DNA of 37,518 nt from Thiobacillus sp. (GCA_018262815.1 JADFDN010000015.1:1-37518); one strand, 5' to 3'. Shown: positions 28,026 through 37,518, counted from the first letter of the stretch. Notes: generated from the letters alone by a model not told the origin. Translations and numbers: made by a program.

Positions 28026-31000
28026 ATGACCGCTGCCAAGGACAAGACAACCACCCCGCCACCGCATATCGATGCCGCTGATCATTTAGAAGCCAATCCG
28101 GCGAACCCGAGACCATCCAGAAATACATCCCGCGCGGCCGCCGGCGCGCCCAAGCGTCTCTACTATGTAGGCATCGGCGCTTCGGCGGGTGGGCTGGAGG
28201 CGCTGCGCCCCTTCGTCGCGAGTCTGCCCCGGCACGCCAACATGACCTACATCGTGGCACAGCACATGTCGCCCGACCATCGCAGCCTGATGGTGGAATT
28301 GTTGCAGCGGGAGACCGAACTCAAGGTCGAGGCGGCGCGCAACAATATTCTCCCGAAAGCGGACCGGGTCTATGTCGCTCCGCCCAATACGGACATCACG
28401 GTCGTCGACGGCAAGCTGCGCATCAGCCAGCCGACCAACACCATCGGCCCCAAACCGTCGGTCGACCGCTTTTTCATGAGTCTGGCCGACGACCGGGAAG
28501 ACTGCGCGATCGGCATCATCCTGTCAGGCACGGGATCCGACGGCACGCGAGGCATCAAGGCGATCAAGGCGGCGGGCGGAATTGCGATCGCCCAGGAACC
28601 CAAGTCTGCCAAGTACGACAGCATGCCCAATTCGGCGATTCGTGCCGGCGGCACCGACCTCGTCCTGCAGCCCCATGAAATCGCCAATCAGCTCCTCTCC
28701 ATCGTGCAGCGGCGGCGCGAGCCGCCCGTCGTTGTCGACAGCGAAGACACGCTTCCCGCCGGGATGCGGGCCATCGTGCGACAGATCGCCGCCCATGCCG
28801 GCATGGACTTCACGAACTACAAGGACGCGACCATCTCGCGGCAGATCCTCCGTCGCATGGCGGCCATGCAGATTCCGAATCTGGACGCCTACTCCGATTA
28901 CATCCACACGCACCGGCAGGAACTGACCGAGCTGGCAGGCAACTTCCTGATCTGCGTGACCTCGTTCTTTCGCGATCCCGAGGCTTTCGAATCGCTGCAG
29001 GACGTGCTGCGCGGGATGTTGAAAACCAAGCGGCCCGGCGACGAAATCCGCATCTGGATTCCCGGCTGCGCGACCGGCGAAGAGGTCTATTCGGTTGCCA
29101 TCATCCTGGCTGAAGAGCTCGGTGCACAGCGTCACAAATACCGGATTCAGCTGTTTGCGACCGACATCAATCTGGAGGCCGTCGACATCGCGCGCGCCGG
29201 GATTTACCCTGAATCGGCGCTGTGCGGAATCGACAGCACGCTGATTGCACGCCACTTCCATGCGCATGAAGGGATGTACCACATCGACAAGAGCCTGCGT
29301 GACATGGTTCTGTTCGCCCGGCAGGACCTGGTGCAGGACCCGCCCTTCGTCCGCCTGGACATGATCACCTGCCGCAACCTGCTGATCTATTTCAAGCATG
29401 AGTTGCAGGAACGGGTGATGAAGGTTTTCCATTACGCACTGCGCAACCACGGCATCCTCTTCCTCGGCAAATCCGAGTCGATCGGAAAAGTGGGCAATCT
29501 TTTCGTCGAGAAGGATCGCAAGCACAAGATCTTTCTGAAACGTCCGGTTCCCTCGCCCATCATCGGCGGCTTTGCGCGCATGAGCGCGGTCCCCGGCAGC
29601 CACCCCCAGGGCGAGCTGATGCAGCGCCCGGCTTCGCCAAGCAGCGAAACACTCGCGCATGGCCGCCTGTTCGATCTCTACGCGCCGGGCAGCCTGCTGA
29701 TGACCGTCGAAGGCGATATTCTGGAAATATTCGGCGACTGCAGTCCTTTCCTTTCGATCAAGAAAGGCAAGGCCGACTTCAATGTGTTTCATCTGATCAA
29801 GCCCGGCTTCCGCGCCGAGCTTCGCGCCTTCGCCCATCGCGTGGGACGCACCCGGCAGAGCGCGACCGGCAGCCCGGTGGAGATCGTCACGGAAGGCGAG
29901 CCGAAATGCTACCGCATGGCGGTTCACAGCCTGGAACGCGAGGCAGGGCACTCGGACCTGCTGCTGGTGAGCTTTGAACCCGTCGACACGCAGGCTGCCG
30001 ATAACGCCCTTGCCGGTGTGCCTGACGGAAGCGAGCAATCACGCATTTCAGAACTTGAGGCTGAAGTCGCTCACAACCATGAAAACCTGCAAACGGTTAT
30101 AGAGGAGCTTGAAACCGCGAACGAGGAACTGCAGTCCATGCATGAGGAGGCGCAGGCGTCCAACGAGGAACTGCAGGCGTCCAACGAGGAACTCGAAACC
30201 GCCAACGAGGAACTGCAGGCGTCCAACGAAGAATTGATCACCGTCAATGACGAGCTCAACACCCGGACGCAGCAACTGAGCGAATCCCACGCTGACCTGA
30301 CGAACGTGCTGAACAGCCTGTACAAGGGCGTTCTGGTGGTGGATCGCAATCTCACCATCACCCGCCACAATCAGATCGCCCAGGAGTTTTTCGAGATCCC
30401 CCAGGGGACGAAGCCCAATCTGACTACCGTCGAAATGAAAGTGCCCATCCCCGATATGCTGGTGCATATCGGCAGCGTGCTCAAAAACGGGAAAGTCGAG
30501 GAAATCGAATTTACGCATGAAGACGGGCGTTACTTCACGCTGCGTCTGTCGCCCTACCTCGACGGCAGCAGTGAAGTCATCGGCGGCGTGGTCATGGCGA
30601 TCATTGACATCAGCGAGCGGGTGGTGGCCGAGGAGAAGCTGCGTCTGGCGGCATCGGTGTTCGAGCATGCATTCGACGCGACCATGGTGGTGGACGCGGA
30701 CATGAGCATCATTTCGGTCAATCCGGCTTTCACGCGCATTACGGGCTTTTCGTCCGATGACGTGATCGGGCAGAAGACGGAAATTCTCAGCCCCGAGCGC
30801 CATCCCGCGGCGTTCTTCACGCAAGTCTGGGATGCCCTGGCTTCGAGCGGAGTCTGGCAAGGCGAGATCGAAAGCGAACGCAAGACCGGCGAGCCCTATA
30901 CCGCCTGGCTGTCGATCAACGTTCTCAAGGACAAGGACGGCTCGGTCCTCCGTTATATCGCAGTCTTCAGTGACATCAGCCGCGACAAGCTCGCGCAGGA

Positions 31001-32324
31001 AACCATTCAGCGCCAGGCCACGCGGGACGCGCTGACCGGCCTGCCCAATCGAAATCTGACCCTGGACCGGCTGAGCCAGCTACTGTCCAACTGTCGCCGC
31101 ACGACGTCGATGTTTGCCGTGCTGTTCATGGACCTCGACCATTTCAAGCTGATCAATGACTCGCTGGGTCATGGTGCCGGTGACGAACTTCTGGTGAAGG
31201 CCGCACAACGCATCAAGAGTGCGCTGCGCGACTCGGACACGGTCGGCCGCATGGGCGGTGACGAATTCATCGTATTGCTCGACTGCATCAATTCCACCGA
31301 CGATGTCGTTTCCGTTGCGAACGCCATTCTGGCGGCGGTAAGCCAGCCTTTGATGGTGGCGGGCCATACCTTGCAGACAACGGCCAGCATCGGCATCACC
31401 GTTTATCCGATGGATGGCGCCTCGTCCGAGATCCTGCTCAAGAACGCCGACAACGCCATGTATGAGGCGAAGAAAAACGGCCGCAATACCTTCTGCTTTT
31501 TTACCCATCACATGCAGGAGGTGGTCAACCAGCGGCACTGGATCGACCGCGAACTGGGCGCTGCCGTGCCGGCCGAACATCTGGATGTCTATTACCAGCC
31601 CATCATCCGGCTCGATACGATGGCGCTGGGCGGCGCCGAAGCGCTGCTGCGCTGGCGCCATCCCGCCAAGGGGTTCATCCCCCCCGATGCGTTCGTGCCC
31701 GTGGCCGAACAGAGCGGCAGGATCGGCAAACTGAGCCAGTGGGTCATCAATACCGGCCTGCAGGACTGGGCCAGGGACGGGCTGGCGGGAGAAGACAACC
31801 TATCGCTTTCGTTCAATCTGTCTGCCGCACAGTTCGTCGTGCGCGACCACATCGAAAAAATCGCGAAGCTTCTGGAGACAAGCGATCTGGCCCGCCGCAA
31901 CCTGATCACGATAGAAATCACGGAAAGCCTCAAGCTCTCGGACAATGCCGAGTATGTGGAGATACTCAAACGGTTTCGGCAATGCGGTTGCAGGATCGCC
32001 ATCGACGATTTCGGGAGTGGCTACTCCTCGCTGAGCTATCTCAAGCGCATGCCCATCGACATCATCAAGATCGACAAGGCATTCGTGCGCGACATTACCA
32101 GCGACGCTGCCGATGCCGCGATGGTTCGGGCCATCCTGCAGATGGCGGAAGCCTTTGGCATGGATACCGTCGCCGAGGGGGTGGAAACCGCGGAGCAGCT
32201 GGATTTTTTGCAGACCCACGGCTGCAGTTATGCCCAGGGGCACTTCTTCAGCAAAGCGGTTCCGTACGCCGAGTTTTCGACCTACGCCCGCGATGTGTCG
32301 CAAAACGGCGTGGACGGAAGCTAG
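28026..32324 (+). CDS. CheB-CheR-coiled coil-PAS-PAS-GGDEF-EAL hybrid signalling protein
   Basis: A 1432-residue cytoplasmic protein joining chemotaxis-type modification modules to cyclic-di-GMP turnover. Order: CheB-like methylesterase (about 37-225, catalytic Ser53 in GASAGG, His in AQHMSPDH, Asp in GTGSDG); CheR-like methyltransferase (about 250-510, SAM loop IPGCATGEEVYS, NxxIYF-type CRNLLIYF); a heptad-repeat coiled coil (about 678-755); two PAS domains (about 757-865 and 872-988); GGDEF (motif at 1077-1081, with inhibitory-site RDSD five residues before it); and EAL (1205-1207, with later DDFGSGYSS). Both catalytic signatures look intact, so it could make or break cyclic-di-GMP. ATG 28026 has AGAGGAAG upstream and was chosen over 27975. 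It stands alone, without receptor or che genes nearby. Confidence 0.93.
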   Translation: MTAAKDKTTTPPPHIDAADHLEANPANPRPSRNTSRAAAGAPKRLYYVGIGASAGGLEALRPFVASLPRHANMTYIVAQHMSPDHRSLMVELLQRETELKVEAARNNILPKADRVYVAPPNTDITVVDGKLRISQPTNTIGPKPSVDRFFMSLADDREDCAIGIILSGTGSDGTRGIKAIKAAGGIAIAQEPKSAKYDSMPNSAIRAGGTDLVLQPHEIANQLLSIVQRRREPPVVVDSEDTLPAGMRAIVRQIAAHAGMDFTNYKDATISRQILRRMAAMQIPNLDAYSDYIHTHRQELTELAGNFLICVTSFFRDPEAFESLQDVLRGMLKTKRPGDEIRIWIPGCATGEEVYSVAIILAEELGAQRHKYRIQLFATDINLEAVDIARAGIYPESALCGIDSTLIARHFHAHEGMYHIDKSLRDMVLFARQDLVQDPPFVRLDMITCRNLLIYFKHELQERVMKVFHYALRNHGILFLGKSESIGKVGNLFVEKDRKHKIFLKRPVPSPIIGGFARMSAVPGSHPQGELMQRPASPSSETLAHGRLFDLYAPGSLLMTVEGDILEIFGDCSPFLSIKKGKADFNVFHLIKPGFRAELRAFAHRVGRTRQSATGSPVEIVTEGEPKCYRMAVHSLEREAGHSDLLLVSFEPVDTQAADNALAGVPDGSEQSRISELEAEVAHNHENLQTVIEELETANEELQSMHEEAQASNEELQASNEELETANEELQASNEELITVNDELNTRTQQLSESHADLTNVLNSLYKGVLVVDRNLTITRHNQIAQEFFEIPQGTKPNLTTVEMKVPIPDMLVHIGSVLKNGKVEEIEFTHEDGRYFTLRLSPYLDGSSEVIGGVVMAIIDISERVVAEEKLRLAASVFEHAFDATMVVDADMSIISVNPAFTRITGFSSDDVIGQKTEILSPERHPAAFFTQVWDALASSGVWQGEIESERKTGEPYTAWLSINVLKDKDGSVLRYIAVFSDISRDKLAQETIQRQATRDALTGLPNRNLTLDRLSQLLSNCRRTTSMFAVLFMDLDHFKLINDSLGHGAGDELLVKAAQRIKSALRDSDTVGRMGGDEFIVLLDCINSTDDVVSVANAILAAVSQPLMVAGHTLQTTASIGITVYPMDGASSEILLKNADNAMYEAKKNGRNTFCFFTHHMQEVVNQRHWIDRELGAAVPAEHLDVYYQPIIRLDTMALGGAEALLRWRHPAKGFIPPDAFVPVAEQSGRIGKLSQWVINTGLQDWARDGLAGEDNLSLSFNLSAAQFVVRDHIEKIAKLLETSDLARRNLITIEITESLKLSDNAEYVEILKRFRQCGCRIAIDDFGSGYSSLSYLKRMPIDIIKIDKAFVRDITSDAADAAMVRAILQMAEAFGMDTVAEGVETAEQLDFLQTHGCSYAQGHFFSKAVPYAEFSTYARDVSQNGVDGS
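30118..30265 (+). repeat. In-frame 21-base tandem repeats encoding coiled-coil heptads
   Basis: About seven 21-base units, each encoding a heptad of the type (A/S)NEELQ(A/T), lie inside the large signalling gene between CheR and the first PAS domain. Several units are near-identical at the DNA level, for example gtccaacgaggaactgcag. Confidence 0.85.
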
Positions 32325-32351
32325 GGCGCGATAACACTCATTTCGCGCCCT
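32323..32351. terminator. Hairpin spanning both stop codons of convergent genes
   Basis: AGGGCGCGA (32323-32331) and its exact complement TCGCGCCCT (32343-32351) enclose an 11-base loop. The left arm contains the end of the signalling gene's stop codon, and the right arm encodes the last residues of pdxJ. It could serve as a shared terminator; there is no T run. Confidence 0.55.
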
Positions 32352-33078
32352 GGGCTGCCGCTTCCACCATCAGCCGCTTCATTTCCGCCACCGCCTCTTT
32401 CCAGCCAACGAACAGTGCCTGCGCGACGATCGCATGGCCGATATTGAGCTCATGGATGCCCCGCAACGCGGCGATCGGCTGGACGTTGTGGTAGGTCAGA
32501 CCGTGGCCGGCATTGACGGTGAGGCCAAGGCTGCGGCCATAGGCCACGGCGGTGCGGATGCGCTCGAATTCGACGATGCGCGCCTCGTCGCTCACGGCAT
32601 CGGCGTAATGTCCGGTGTGGATTTCGACCACCGGCGCGCCGGCCGCATGCGCGGCGTCCAGTTGCGCGAAATCGGCATCGATGAAGAGCGAAACGCGGAT
32701 GCCGGCGTCGGCAAGACGCGCGCAGGCATCCTTCAGCTTCGGCAGCTGGCCGGCCACGTCGAGGCCGCCCTCGGTGGTGAGCTCCTCGCGCTTTTCCGGC
32801 ACCAGGCAGACGTCCTGCGGCCGGGTGGCGATGGCGATGTCGAGCATTTCTCCGGTCACTGCCATTTCCAGGTTCATCTTGGTTTTCAGCACCTGGCGCA
32901 GAATCGCCACGTCGGCATCCTGGATGTGGCGGCGGTCTTCCCTGAGATGCAGGGTGATCGAATCGGCGCCGGCGGTTTCCGCCATCAGGGCAGCCTCGAC
33001 CGGACTCGGGTAGCGGGTCTTGCGCGCCTGGCGCAGGGTGGCGATGTGGTCGATATTGACGCCGAGATAAATGCTCAT
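32338..33078 (-). CDS. pdxJ: Pyridoxine 5'-phosphate synthase
   Basis: Condenses 1-deoxy-D-xylulose-5-phosphate with 3-amino-2-oxopropyl phosphate to form pyridoxine 5'-phosphate, the last ring-forming step of vitamin B6 synthesis. It has 246 residues, typical of the family. Markers are [15 protein letters not shown] (residues 5-19), [14 protein letters not shown] with the catalytic Glu/His region, the [16 protein letters not shown] segment, EIHTGHYAD and AGHGLTYHN. It is the last gene of the lepA-lepB-rnc-era-recO-pdxJ cluster. The PLP made is also the cofactor of the GlgP at the other end of the window, though no regulatory link is implied. Confidence 0.97.
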   Translation of the reverse strand: MSIYLGVNIDHIATLRQARKTRYPSPVEAALMAETAGADSITLHLREDRRHIQDADVAILRQVLKTKMNLEMAVTGEMLDIAIATRPQDVCLVPEKREELTTEGGLDVAGQLPKLKDACARLADAGIRVSLFIDADFAQLDAAHAAGAPVVEIHTGHYADAVSDEARIVEFERIRTAVAYGRSLGLTVNAGHGLTYHNVQPIAALRGIHELNIGHAIVAQALFVGWKEAVAEMKRLMVEAAAQGAK

Positions 33079-33179
33079 TCCATTTCCAAATTAAAAAGAT
33101 CGCGAAGGTGAGCCGCAGACAGTACGAACAGTACGGCAAGGCGAAACCGACAAAGAGATTTTTGATTTGGGAATGGAAT
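33077..33179. repeat. Imperfect inverted repeat filling the recO-pdxJ gap
   Basis: Arms of about 24 bases (33077-33101 and 33157-33179) are complementary except for two mismatches and one extra base. They run from the pdxJ start codon to the recO stop codon. Between them AGTACG occurs twice, separated by three bases (agtacgaacagtacg). It looks like an inserted repeat unit, and it could hide or expose the pdxJ ribosome-binding site. Confidence 0.7.
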
Positions 33180-33928
33180 CATGGATTCAGGTCGGTGAGT
33201 TCGCGTAACAGCTGGCGAGTATAAAGCGGCTTGGCGCCGAGGGTATGGTTGATCAGGGTACGCATCAGGGCCTTGGCCTCGACCAGCGTCGCGGGCCGTT
33301 CGAAGCGGCCGGCAGCCAGGTCGATCAGGGTCTGACCCGAGACCGGGCAGCCCGGCTGGCCGATGGCGCGCAGCGCGCCGCGCTCGGGCTGGAACACATA
33401 ACGGACGTCTGGCTCGATGGGCGCCCCATTGTCGGCCTCGATATCGAAGGTGGCGCCGTAGCCGATTTCGGACAGCAGGTTTGTCTCGAATCGGCGCAAG
33501 ATCCGCTCGAAATACGTGGCGCGCTCGCAGTCGACGCCGGACGACTCGCCCGCCAGCTGGTCGAGCGTGCCGACATAGCGGTCGTACAACAGCTCGTGCG
33601 CGTCGCCGCGCGCCAGCAGCCGCAACAGCAGTTCGTTCAGATAGAACCCGCACATCAGCGCTCGCCCCTGCGGGGCGATCAGTCCGCCCTGCCATTCGGC
33701 CGCGTGCAGGGTTTTCATTTCGGATTTGCCGAACCATGACAGCAGCAGCGGGGTGAACGGCTGCATCAGTCCGCGCAATGCGGACGCCGGACGCCGCGCG
33801 CCGCGTGCGATCAGTGCGACGCGGCCATGGCTGCGGGTGAACACTTCGGCCACCACGCTGGTTTCCTTGAAGGGATAGGTGTGGAGGATGAAACCGGGCT
33901 CGTTGTTGATGCGGGCGTCAGAAGACAT
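33179..33928 (-). CDS. recO: DNA repair protein RecO
   Basis: A 249-residue recombination mediator that works with RecR and RecF to load RecA on gapped DNA. An N-terminal OB-fold begins at GFILHTYPFKETSVVAEVFTRSHG (broken here by the usual Pro and Gly), followed by a helical domain with GFYLNELLLRLL and a C-terminal region ending in LRELTDLNP. ATG 33928 was chosen because it gives the normal start; the in-frame codon at 33979 adds residues with no family match. It lies between era and pdxJ, the standard order, with repeats on both sides. Confidence 0.93.
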   Translation of the reverse strand: MSSDARINNEPGFILHTYPFKETSVVAEVFTRSHGRVALIARGARRPASALRGLMQPFTPLLLSWFGKSEMKTLHAAEWQGGLIAPQGRALMCGFYLNELLLRLLARGDAHELLYDRYVGTLDQLAGESSGVDCERATYFERILRRFETNLLSEIGYGATFDIEADNGAPIEPDVRYVFQPERGALRAIGQPGCPVSGQTLIDLAAGRFERPATLVEAKALMRTLINHTLGAKPLYTRQLLRELTDLNP

Positions 33929-33946
33929 GGGGAAAACCGTTATCCG

Positions 33947-34048
33947 CGAAGGACGCGAAGATGCGCGAAGCAAACCCAAAACACAAACATGAATGTCTTG
34001 CGCATGACGTGATCGCGCATCCCCAATGATTTATCTTCGCGTCCTTCG
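33947..34048. repeat. 16-base perfect inverted repeat between era and recO
   Basis: CGAAGGACGCGAAGAT (33947-33962) and its exact complement (34033-34048) are separated by 70 bases. The arms contain smaller repeats of GCGAAG. The unit fills nearly the whole 132-base gap and resembles dispersed intergenic repeats of high-GC proteobacteria. Confidence 0.8.
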
Positions 34049-34060
34049 AGGAAAAAGCCT

Positions 34061-34945
34061 CTAGTCGATTCCCAGCGACTTCAGCATGCGCACGTCGTCG
34101 GCCCAGCCGCCCTTCACTTTCACCCAGACCTCCAGGTACACCTTGCTGTCGAATGCGCGCTCCATGTCGAGCCGTGCCTGGGTGGAGATGGTCTTGAGCT
34201 TTTCGCCGCCCTTGCCGATGATGATGGGCTTGTGGCTGTCACGGTCGACCAGGATGGTGGCGAAGATGCGGCGCAGATTGCCTTCCTCCTCGAACTTGTC
34301 GATGGTCACGGCCACCGCGTAGGGGATTTCCTCGCCGCACAGTCGAAACACCTTCTCGCGGATGAGCTCGGCGGCCAGCTGGCGCTCGGTCTGGTCGGTG
34401 ACGTCGTCTTCCTCGAACAGCGGCGGATTTTCAGGCAGATGGGTTTGCAGGGTTTTCAGCAGTTCGTCGAGGTTGCTGCCCTGCTTGGCCGACACCGGGA
34501 CGATCTCGGTGAACGCGTGGGCGGCGGCGGCCTCCTGCAAATACGTCATCAGCTCGGCGCGATCCTTGACGTAATCGATCTTGTTGACCACCAGGATCAG
34601 CGGGCGATCCCTGGGCAGCAGGTCCATCACCTGGCGGTCTTCCTTCTTCAGGCGGCCCGCTTCCACCAGCATCATCACCACATCGGTATCCGACAGGGTT
34701 TCGCGCACGCGCTTGTTCATCGCGCGGTTCATGGTACTGGCGTGGCGGGTCTGGAATCCCGGCGTGTCGACGAACACGAACTGCGCCTCGTCGGTGGTGT
34801 GGATGCCCATGACTCGGTGGCGTGTGGTCTGCGCCTTGCGCGACGTGATGCTGACTTTCTGCCCGACGATACGGTTGAGCAGGGTCGACTTGCCGACGTT
34901 GGGGCGGCCGACGATGGCGATGAGGCCACATTTGAATTCGTTCAT
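34061..34945 (-). CDS. era: GTPase Era
   Basis: A 294-residue GTPase needed for 30S ribosome assembly; it binds the 3' end of 16S rRNA. The G-domain has GRPNVGKS (residues 13-20, G1), the conserved TTRHR switch, DTPG (G3) and NKID (G4). A C-terminal KH domain carries [14 protein letters not shown] 34945 overlaps the rnc stop as ATGA, which fixes the start and implies translational coupling. Length matches the family (about 300). Confidence 0.97.
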   Translation of the reverse strand: MNEFKCGLIAIVGRPNVGKSTLLNRIVGQKVSITSRKAQTTRHRVMGIHTTDEAQFVFVDTPGFQTRHASTMNRAMNKRVRETLSDTDVVMMLVEAGRLKKEDRQVMDLLPRDRPLILVVNKIDYVKDRAELMTYLQEAAAAHAFTEIVPVSAKQGSNLDELLKTLQTHLPENPPLFEEDDVTDQTERQLAAELIREKVFRLCGEEIPYAVAVTIDKFEEEGNLRRIFATILVDRDSHKPIIIGKGGEKLKTISTQARLDMERAFDSKVYLEVWVKVKGGWADDVRMLKSLGID

Positions 34946-35622
34946 TTCTGCAACGCGGCACACGCCTGGCGTGCGGCCTCCTGTTCGGCGGCGCGGCGGC
35001 TCTTGCCGACGCCGCGCGTGCTGAGTACGGGTTTGGCGAGTACGCACTCGACGATGAAGCTCTGGTCGTGCGCCTCGCCCTGGGTGTCGACCAGCCGGTA
35101 GTCCGGCAGCGGCAGACGGCGTGACTGCAGCAATTCCTGCAGTTGCGTTTTGGGATCCTTGCCCGAGGCCTTGGGATCGATCCTGGCCACCAGCGGGTCG
35201 AACAGGCCGCGCACCACGCGCGCGGCCGCATCGAACCCGGCTTCCAGAAAGACCGCGCCGAACAGCGATTCGAGCGCGTCGGCCAGAATCGAGGGGCGTC
35301 GAAAACCGCCGCTCTTGAGCTCGCCTTCGCCCAGTCGCAAGCTGTCTCCCAGCCTCAGCTCCACCGCAATCTCGGCCAGCGTTTCCTGCCGCACCAGGTT
35401 GGCACGCAGGCGCGACAGGCTGCCTTCGGGCAAATCGGGGAACGCGTCATACAGCGCGCGGGCGACCGTGCAGTTCAATACCGAGTCGCCGAGGAATTCG
35501 AGCCGTTCGTTGTTCGTTGCACCGTAGCTGCGGTGCGTCAGCGCCTGGGTCAGAAGCTCGGGGCGGGTAAAGGTGTAGCCCAGCGCCTGCTGCAGGCGCT
35601 GGTTCAGCACGGCGTTATTCAA
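34942..35622 (-). CDS. rnc: Ribonuclease III
   Basis: A 226-residue double-strand-specific endoribonuclease that processes rRNA precursors and some mRNAs. The signature NERLEFLGD is at residues 38-46, with Glu42 and Asp46 in the metal site; [15 protein letters not shown] carries the second acidic pair. A double-stranded-RNA-binding domain covers about 155-226. The start is a TTG at 35622 that overlaps the stop of the DUF4845 gene (ATTGA); a GTG four codons later is an alternative. No clear ribosome-binding site is seen, so translation probably depends on the preceding gene. It is followed by era with a four-base overlap. Confidence 0.96.
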   Translation of the reverse strand: MNNAVLNQRLQQALGYTFTRPELLTQALTHRSYGATNNERLEFLGDSVLNCTVARALYDAFPDLPEGSLSRLRANLVRQETLAEIAVELRLGDSLRLGEGELKSGGFRRPSILADALESLFGAVFLEAGFDAAARVVRGLFDPLVARIDPKASGKDPKTQLQELLQSRRLPLPDYRLVDTQGEAHDQSFIVECVLAKPVLSTRGVGKSRRAAEQEAARQACAALQK

Positions 35623-35996
35623 TGATCGCTGCTGGCGCTGAAATCGACCACCAGACTGACATTGCCGACGAGCGTGGTGCGGAATTCGTACTCGGCCGAA
35701 ACAACCGGCGCGCCGCCGCTGCGATCGATGCTGAGATCCTCCGGCTTGACCACGGTCACATATCCGATATTGGCTCGCTTCGAAAAATCGCTGCGAATCT
35801 CGGTATTGCTTTTCGACCTGAGCTCGGGCTCCTGCCCCATCGTGGCAAGAATCTTCTTGACCGAGAAGAACTCGACGTAGGCCGGCACCAGTTTCATGGC
35901 CAGCATGGCCACAAAGACCAGCACGATGGCGACGAACAGGAAGCCGAACATGGAAAGGCCGCGCTGTCTGGATTTCAGGTTGCGTGCGAAGTGCAT
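35619..35996 (-). CDS. DUF4845 family small membrane protein
   Basis: A 125-residue protein of unknown function, regularly found between lepB and rnc in betaproteobacteria. The N-terminus is basic (KSRQRG) and is followed by [20 protein letters not shown], a single hydrophobic helix that resembles the start of type IV pilin-like proteins. The rest is soluble and probably faces the periplasm. It starts nine bases after the lepB stop and its own stop overlaps the rnc start. Its conserved position suggests a link to this operon, but the role is not known. Confidence 0.88.
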   Translation of the reverse strand: MHFARNLKSRQRGLSMFGFLFVAIVLVFVAMLAMKLVPAYVEFFSVKKILATMGQEPELRSKSNTEIRSDFSKRANIGYVTVVKPEDLSIDRSGGAPVVSAEYEFRTTLVGNVSLVVDFSASSDH

Positions 35997-36005
35997 GGTG
36001 TCTCC

Positions 36006-36815
36006 TTATCGAATTGAAGTGCCGATACGGCCGAAATCGTCGAAGTTCATCCAGATGAAGAAGGCCTTGCCGACGATGTTCTGGTCCGGGACGAAGCCCC
36101 AGTAGCGGCTGTCGTTGCTGGCATCGCGGTTGTCGCCCATCATGAAGTAATGCCCTTCCGGCACCTTGCAGACGAAGCCCTCGCCCTCGGCATTGTAGGA
36201 GCAGTTTTCGCGGTAAGGGAAGTCCACCACCTGGGGCGGATAGACCGCGGGCTTGCCCGGTTCGGTCATCATGGTGTGGCCGACGCCGTTGAGATGCTCA
36301 TCGTGCACCATGGCGGTGACGTAGCTGAGTCCATTGCCGACATAGCTGTAGGTGCCGGTATTGTCCGCACGCACCGGCTGGCCGTTGATGCTGAGTTTCT
36401 TGTCGCGGTATTCGACCACGTCGCCCGGCACGCCGATCACGCGCTTGATGTAGTCGAGACCGGGGTCGGCCGGGTAGCGGAATACCATGACGTCGCCGCG
36501 CTCGGGGTTGTTCAGCGCGACCACTTTCTTGTTGATCACCGGCAGGCGGATGCCGTAGGTGTATTTGTTGACCAGGATGAAGTCGCCGATCAGCAGGGTC
36601 GGCATCATCGAGCCGGACGGAATCTTGAACGGCTCGACCAGGAAGGAACGCAACGCGAACACCACCAGGATGACCGGGAAAAAGCTCTTGGCATACTCGA
36701 CCAGTAGCGGCTCCGGGGCGTCCTTGTCCCGTCCGCGCTTGAGCACCAGCACATCGAGCAGCCAGATGCCACCGGTGGCGGCCAGGGCAATGAAAAGGAT
36801 GAGCGCAAAATTCAT
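36006..36815 (-). CDS. lepB: Signal peptidase I
   Basis: A 269-residue inner-membrane protease that removes signal peptides from exported proteins. Two N-terminal hydrophobic segments (about 3-25 and 45-60) are followed by the catalytic Ser69 in [10 protein letters not shown] and the general base Lys124 in [12 protein letters not shown]. The box [17 protein letters not shown] lies near the C-terminus. ATG 36815 is preferred over the longer in-frame extension because it begins directly with the first membrane segment. It starts 5 bases after the lepA stop. Its substrates would include the three secreted proteins of the exopolysaccharide locus. Confidence 0.96.
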   Translation of the reverse strand: MNFALILFIALAATGGIWLLDVLVLKRGRDKDAPEPLLVEYAKSFFPVILVVFALRSFLVEPFKIPSGSMMPTLLIGDFILVNKYTYGIRLPVINKKVVALNNPERGDVMVFRYPADPGLDYIKRVIGVPGDVVEYRDKKLSINGQPVRADNTGTYSYVGNGLSYVTAMVHDEHLNGVGHTMMTEPGKPAVYPPQVVDFPYRENCSYNAEGEGFVCKVPEGHYFMMGDNRDASNDSRYWGFVPDQNIVGKAFFIWMNFDDFGRIGTSIR

Positions 36816-36820
36816 GGCGA

Positions 36821-37518
<698 letters not shown>

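Noticed and set aside
30118-30265. CRISPR-like repeat array
   Set aside because: The units are in-frame 21-base heptad codons without unique spacers and lie inside a large coding gene.
28026-32324. Functional coupling of the CheB-CheR-GGDEF-EAL protein to the exopolysaccharide locus
   Set aside because: The genes are about 8 kb apart with unrelated operons between them, and no cyclic-di-GMP receptor domain is seen in the locus. It remains speculation.

Overview
The window is high-GC DNA from a betaproteobacterium. The best guess is a Nitrosomonadales or Thiobacillus-like autotroph. This rests on the gene order lepA-lepB-DUF4845-rnc-era-recO-pdxJ, on queA-tgt-yajC-secD-secF, and on a compact glycogen operon. 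The genus is an inference; no 16S or other marker is present.

Region 1 (1-12692, all minus strand) is a tightly packed glycogen and glucose-phosphate operon, transcribed pgi > glk > glgC > GH57 > malQ > glgB > glgA > glgP. Several genes overlap by 4 to about 20 bases. It covers sugar entry (glucokinase, phosphoglucose isomerase), ADP-glucose formation, chain extension, branching, remodelling and phosphorolysis. No phosphoglucomutase gene is present. glgP runs off the left edge.

Region 2 (12693-19875, plus strand) is a five-gene exopolysaccharide locus preceded by a good candidate sigma-54 promoter. It encodes a nucleotide-sugar epimerase/dehydratase, a family 2 glycosyltransferase with C-terminal membrane helices, a secreted TPR plus beta-barrel exporter, a secreted polysaccharide deacetylase and a secreted GH10 glycosidase. 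The layout parallels PgaC/PgaA/PgaB (poly-GlcNAc secretion), but a GH10 enzyme takes the place of the PgaB hydrolase domain. That GH10 has lost the Asn that normally precedes the acid/base Glu. This is the best candidate here for an undescribed system.

Region 3 (19927-21526) is a small island of about 1.5 kb at a tRNA-Leu(CAA) gene. A 42-base exact copy of the tRNA 3' half marks its far end. The only gene is an AMP-transferase-type Fic protein with its own promoter and a palindrome over the -10 box. No integrase remains.

Region 4 (21608-27677, plus strand) holds queA and tgt (queuosine tRNA modification), yajC, secD and secF (Sec accessory complex) and a DedA membrane protein. Two of its intergenic gaps contain perfect inverted repeats.

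Region 5 (28026-32324, plus strand) is one 1432-residue signalling protein with CheB, CheR, coiled coil, PAS, PAS, GGDEF and EAL domains.

Region 6 (32338-37518, minus strand) is the housekeeping cluster lepA (partial) > lepB > DUF4845 > rnc > era > recO > pdxJ. Inverted repeats lie in its two larger gaps. No CRISPR array, rRNA, insertion sequence or phage gene was seen.
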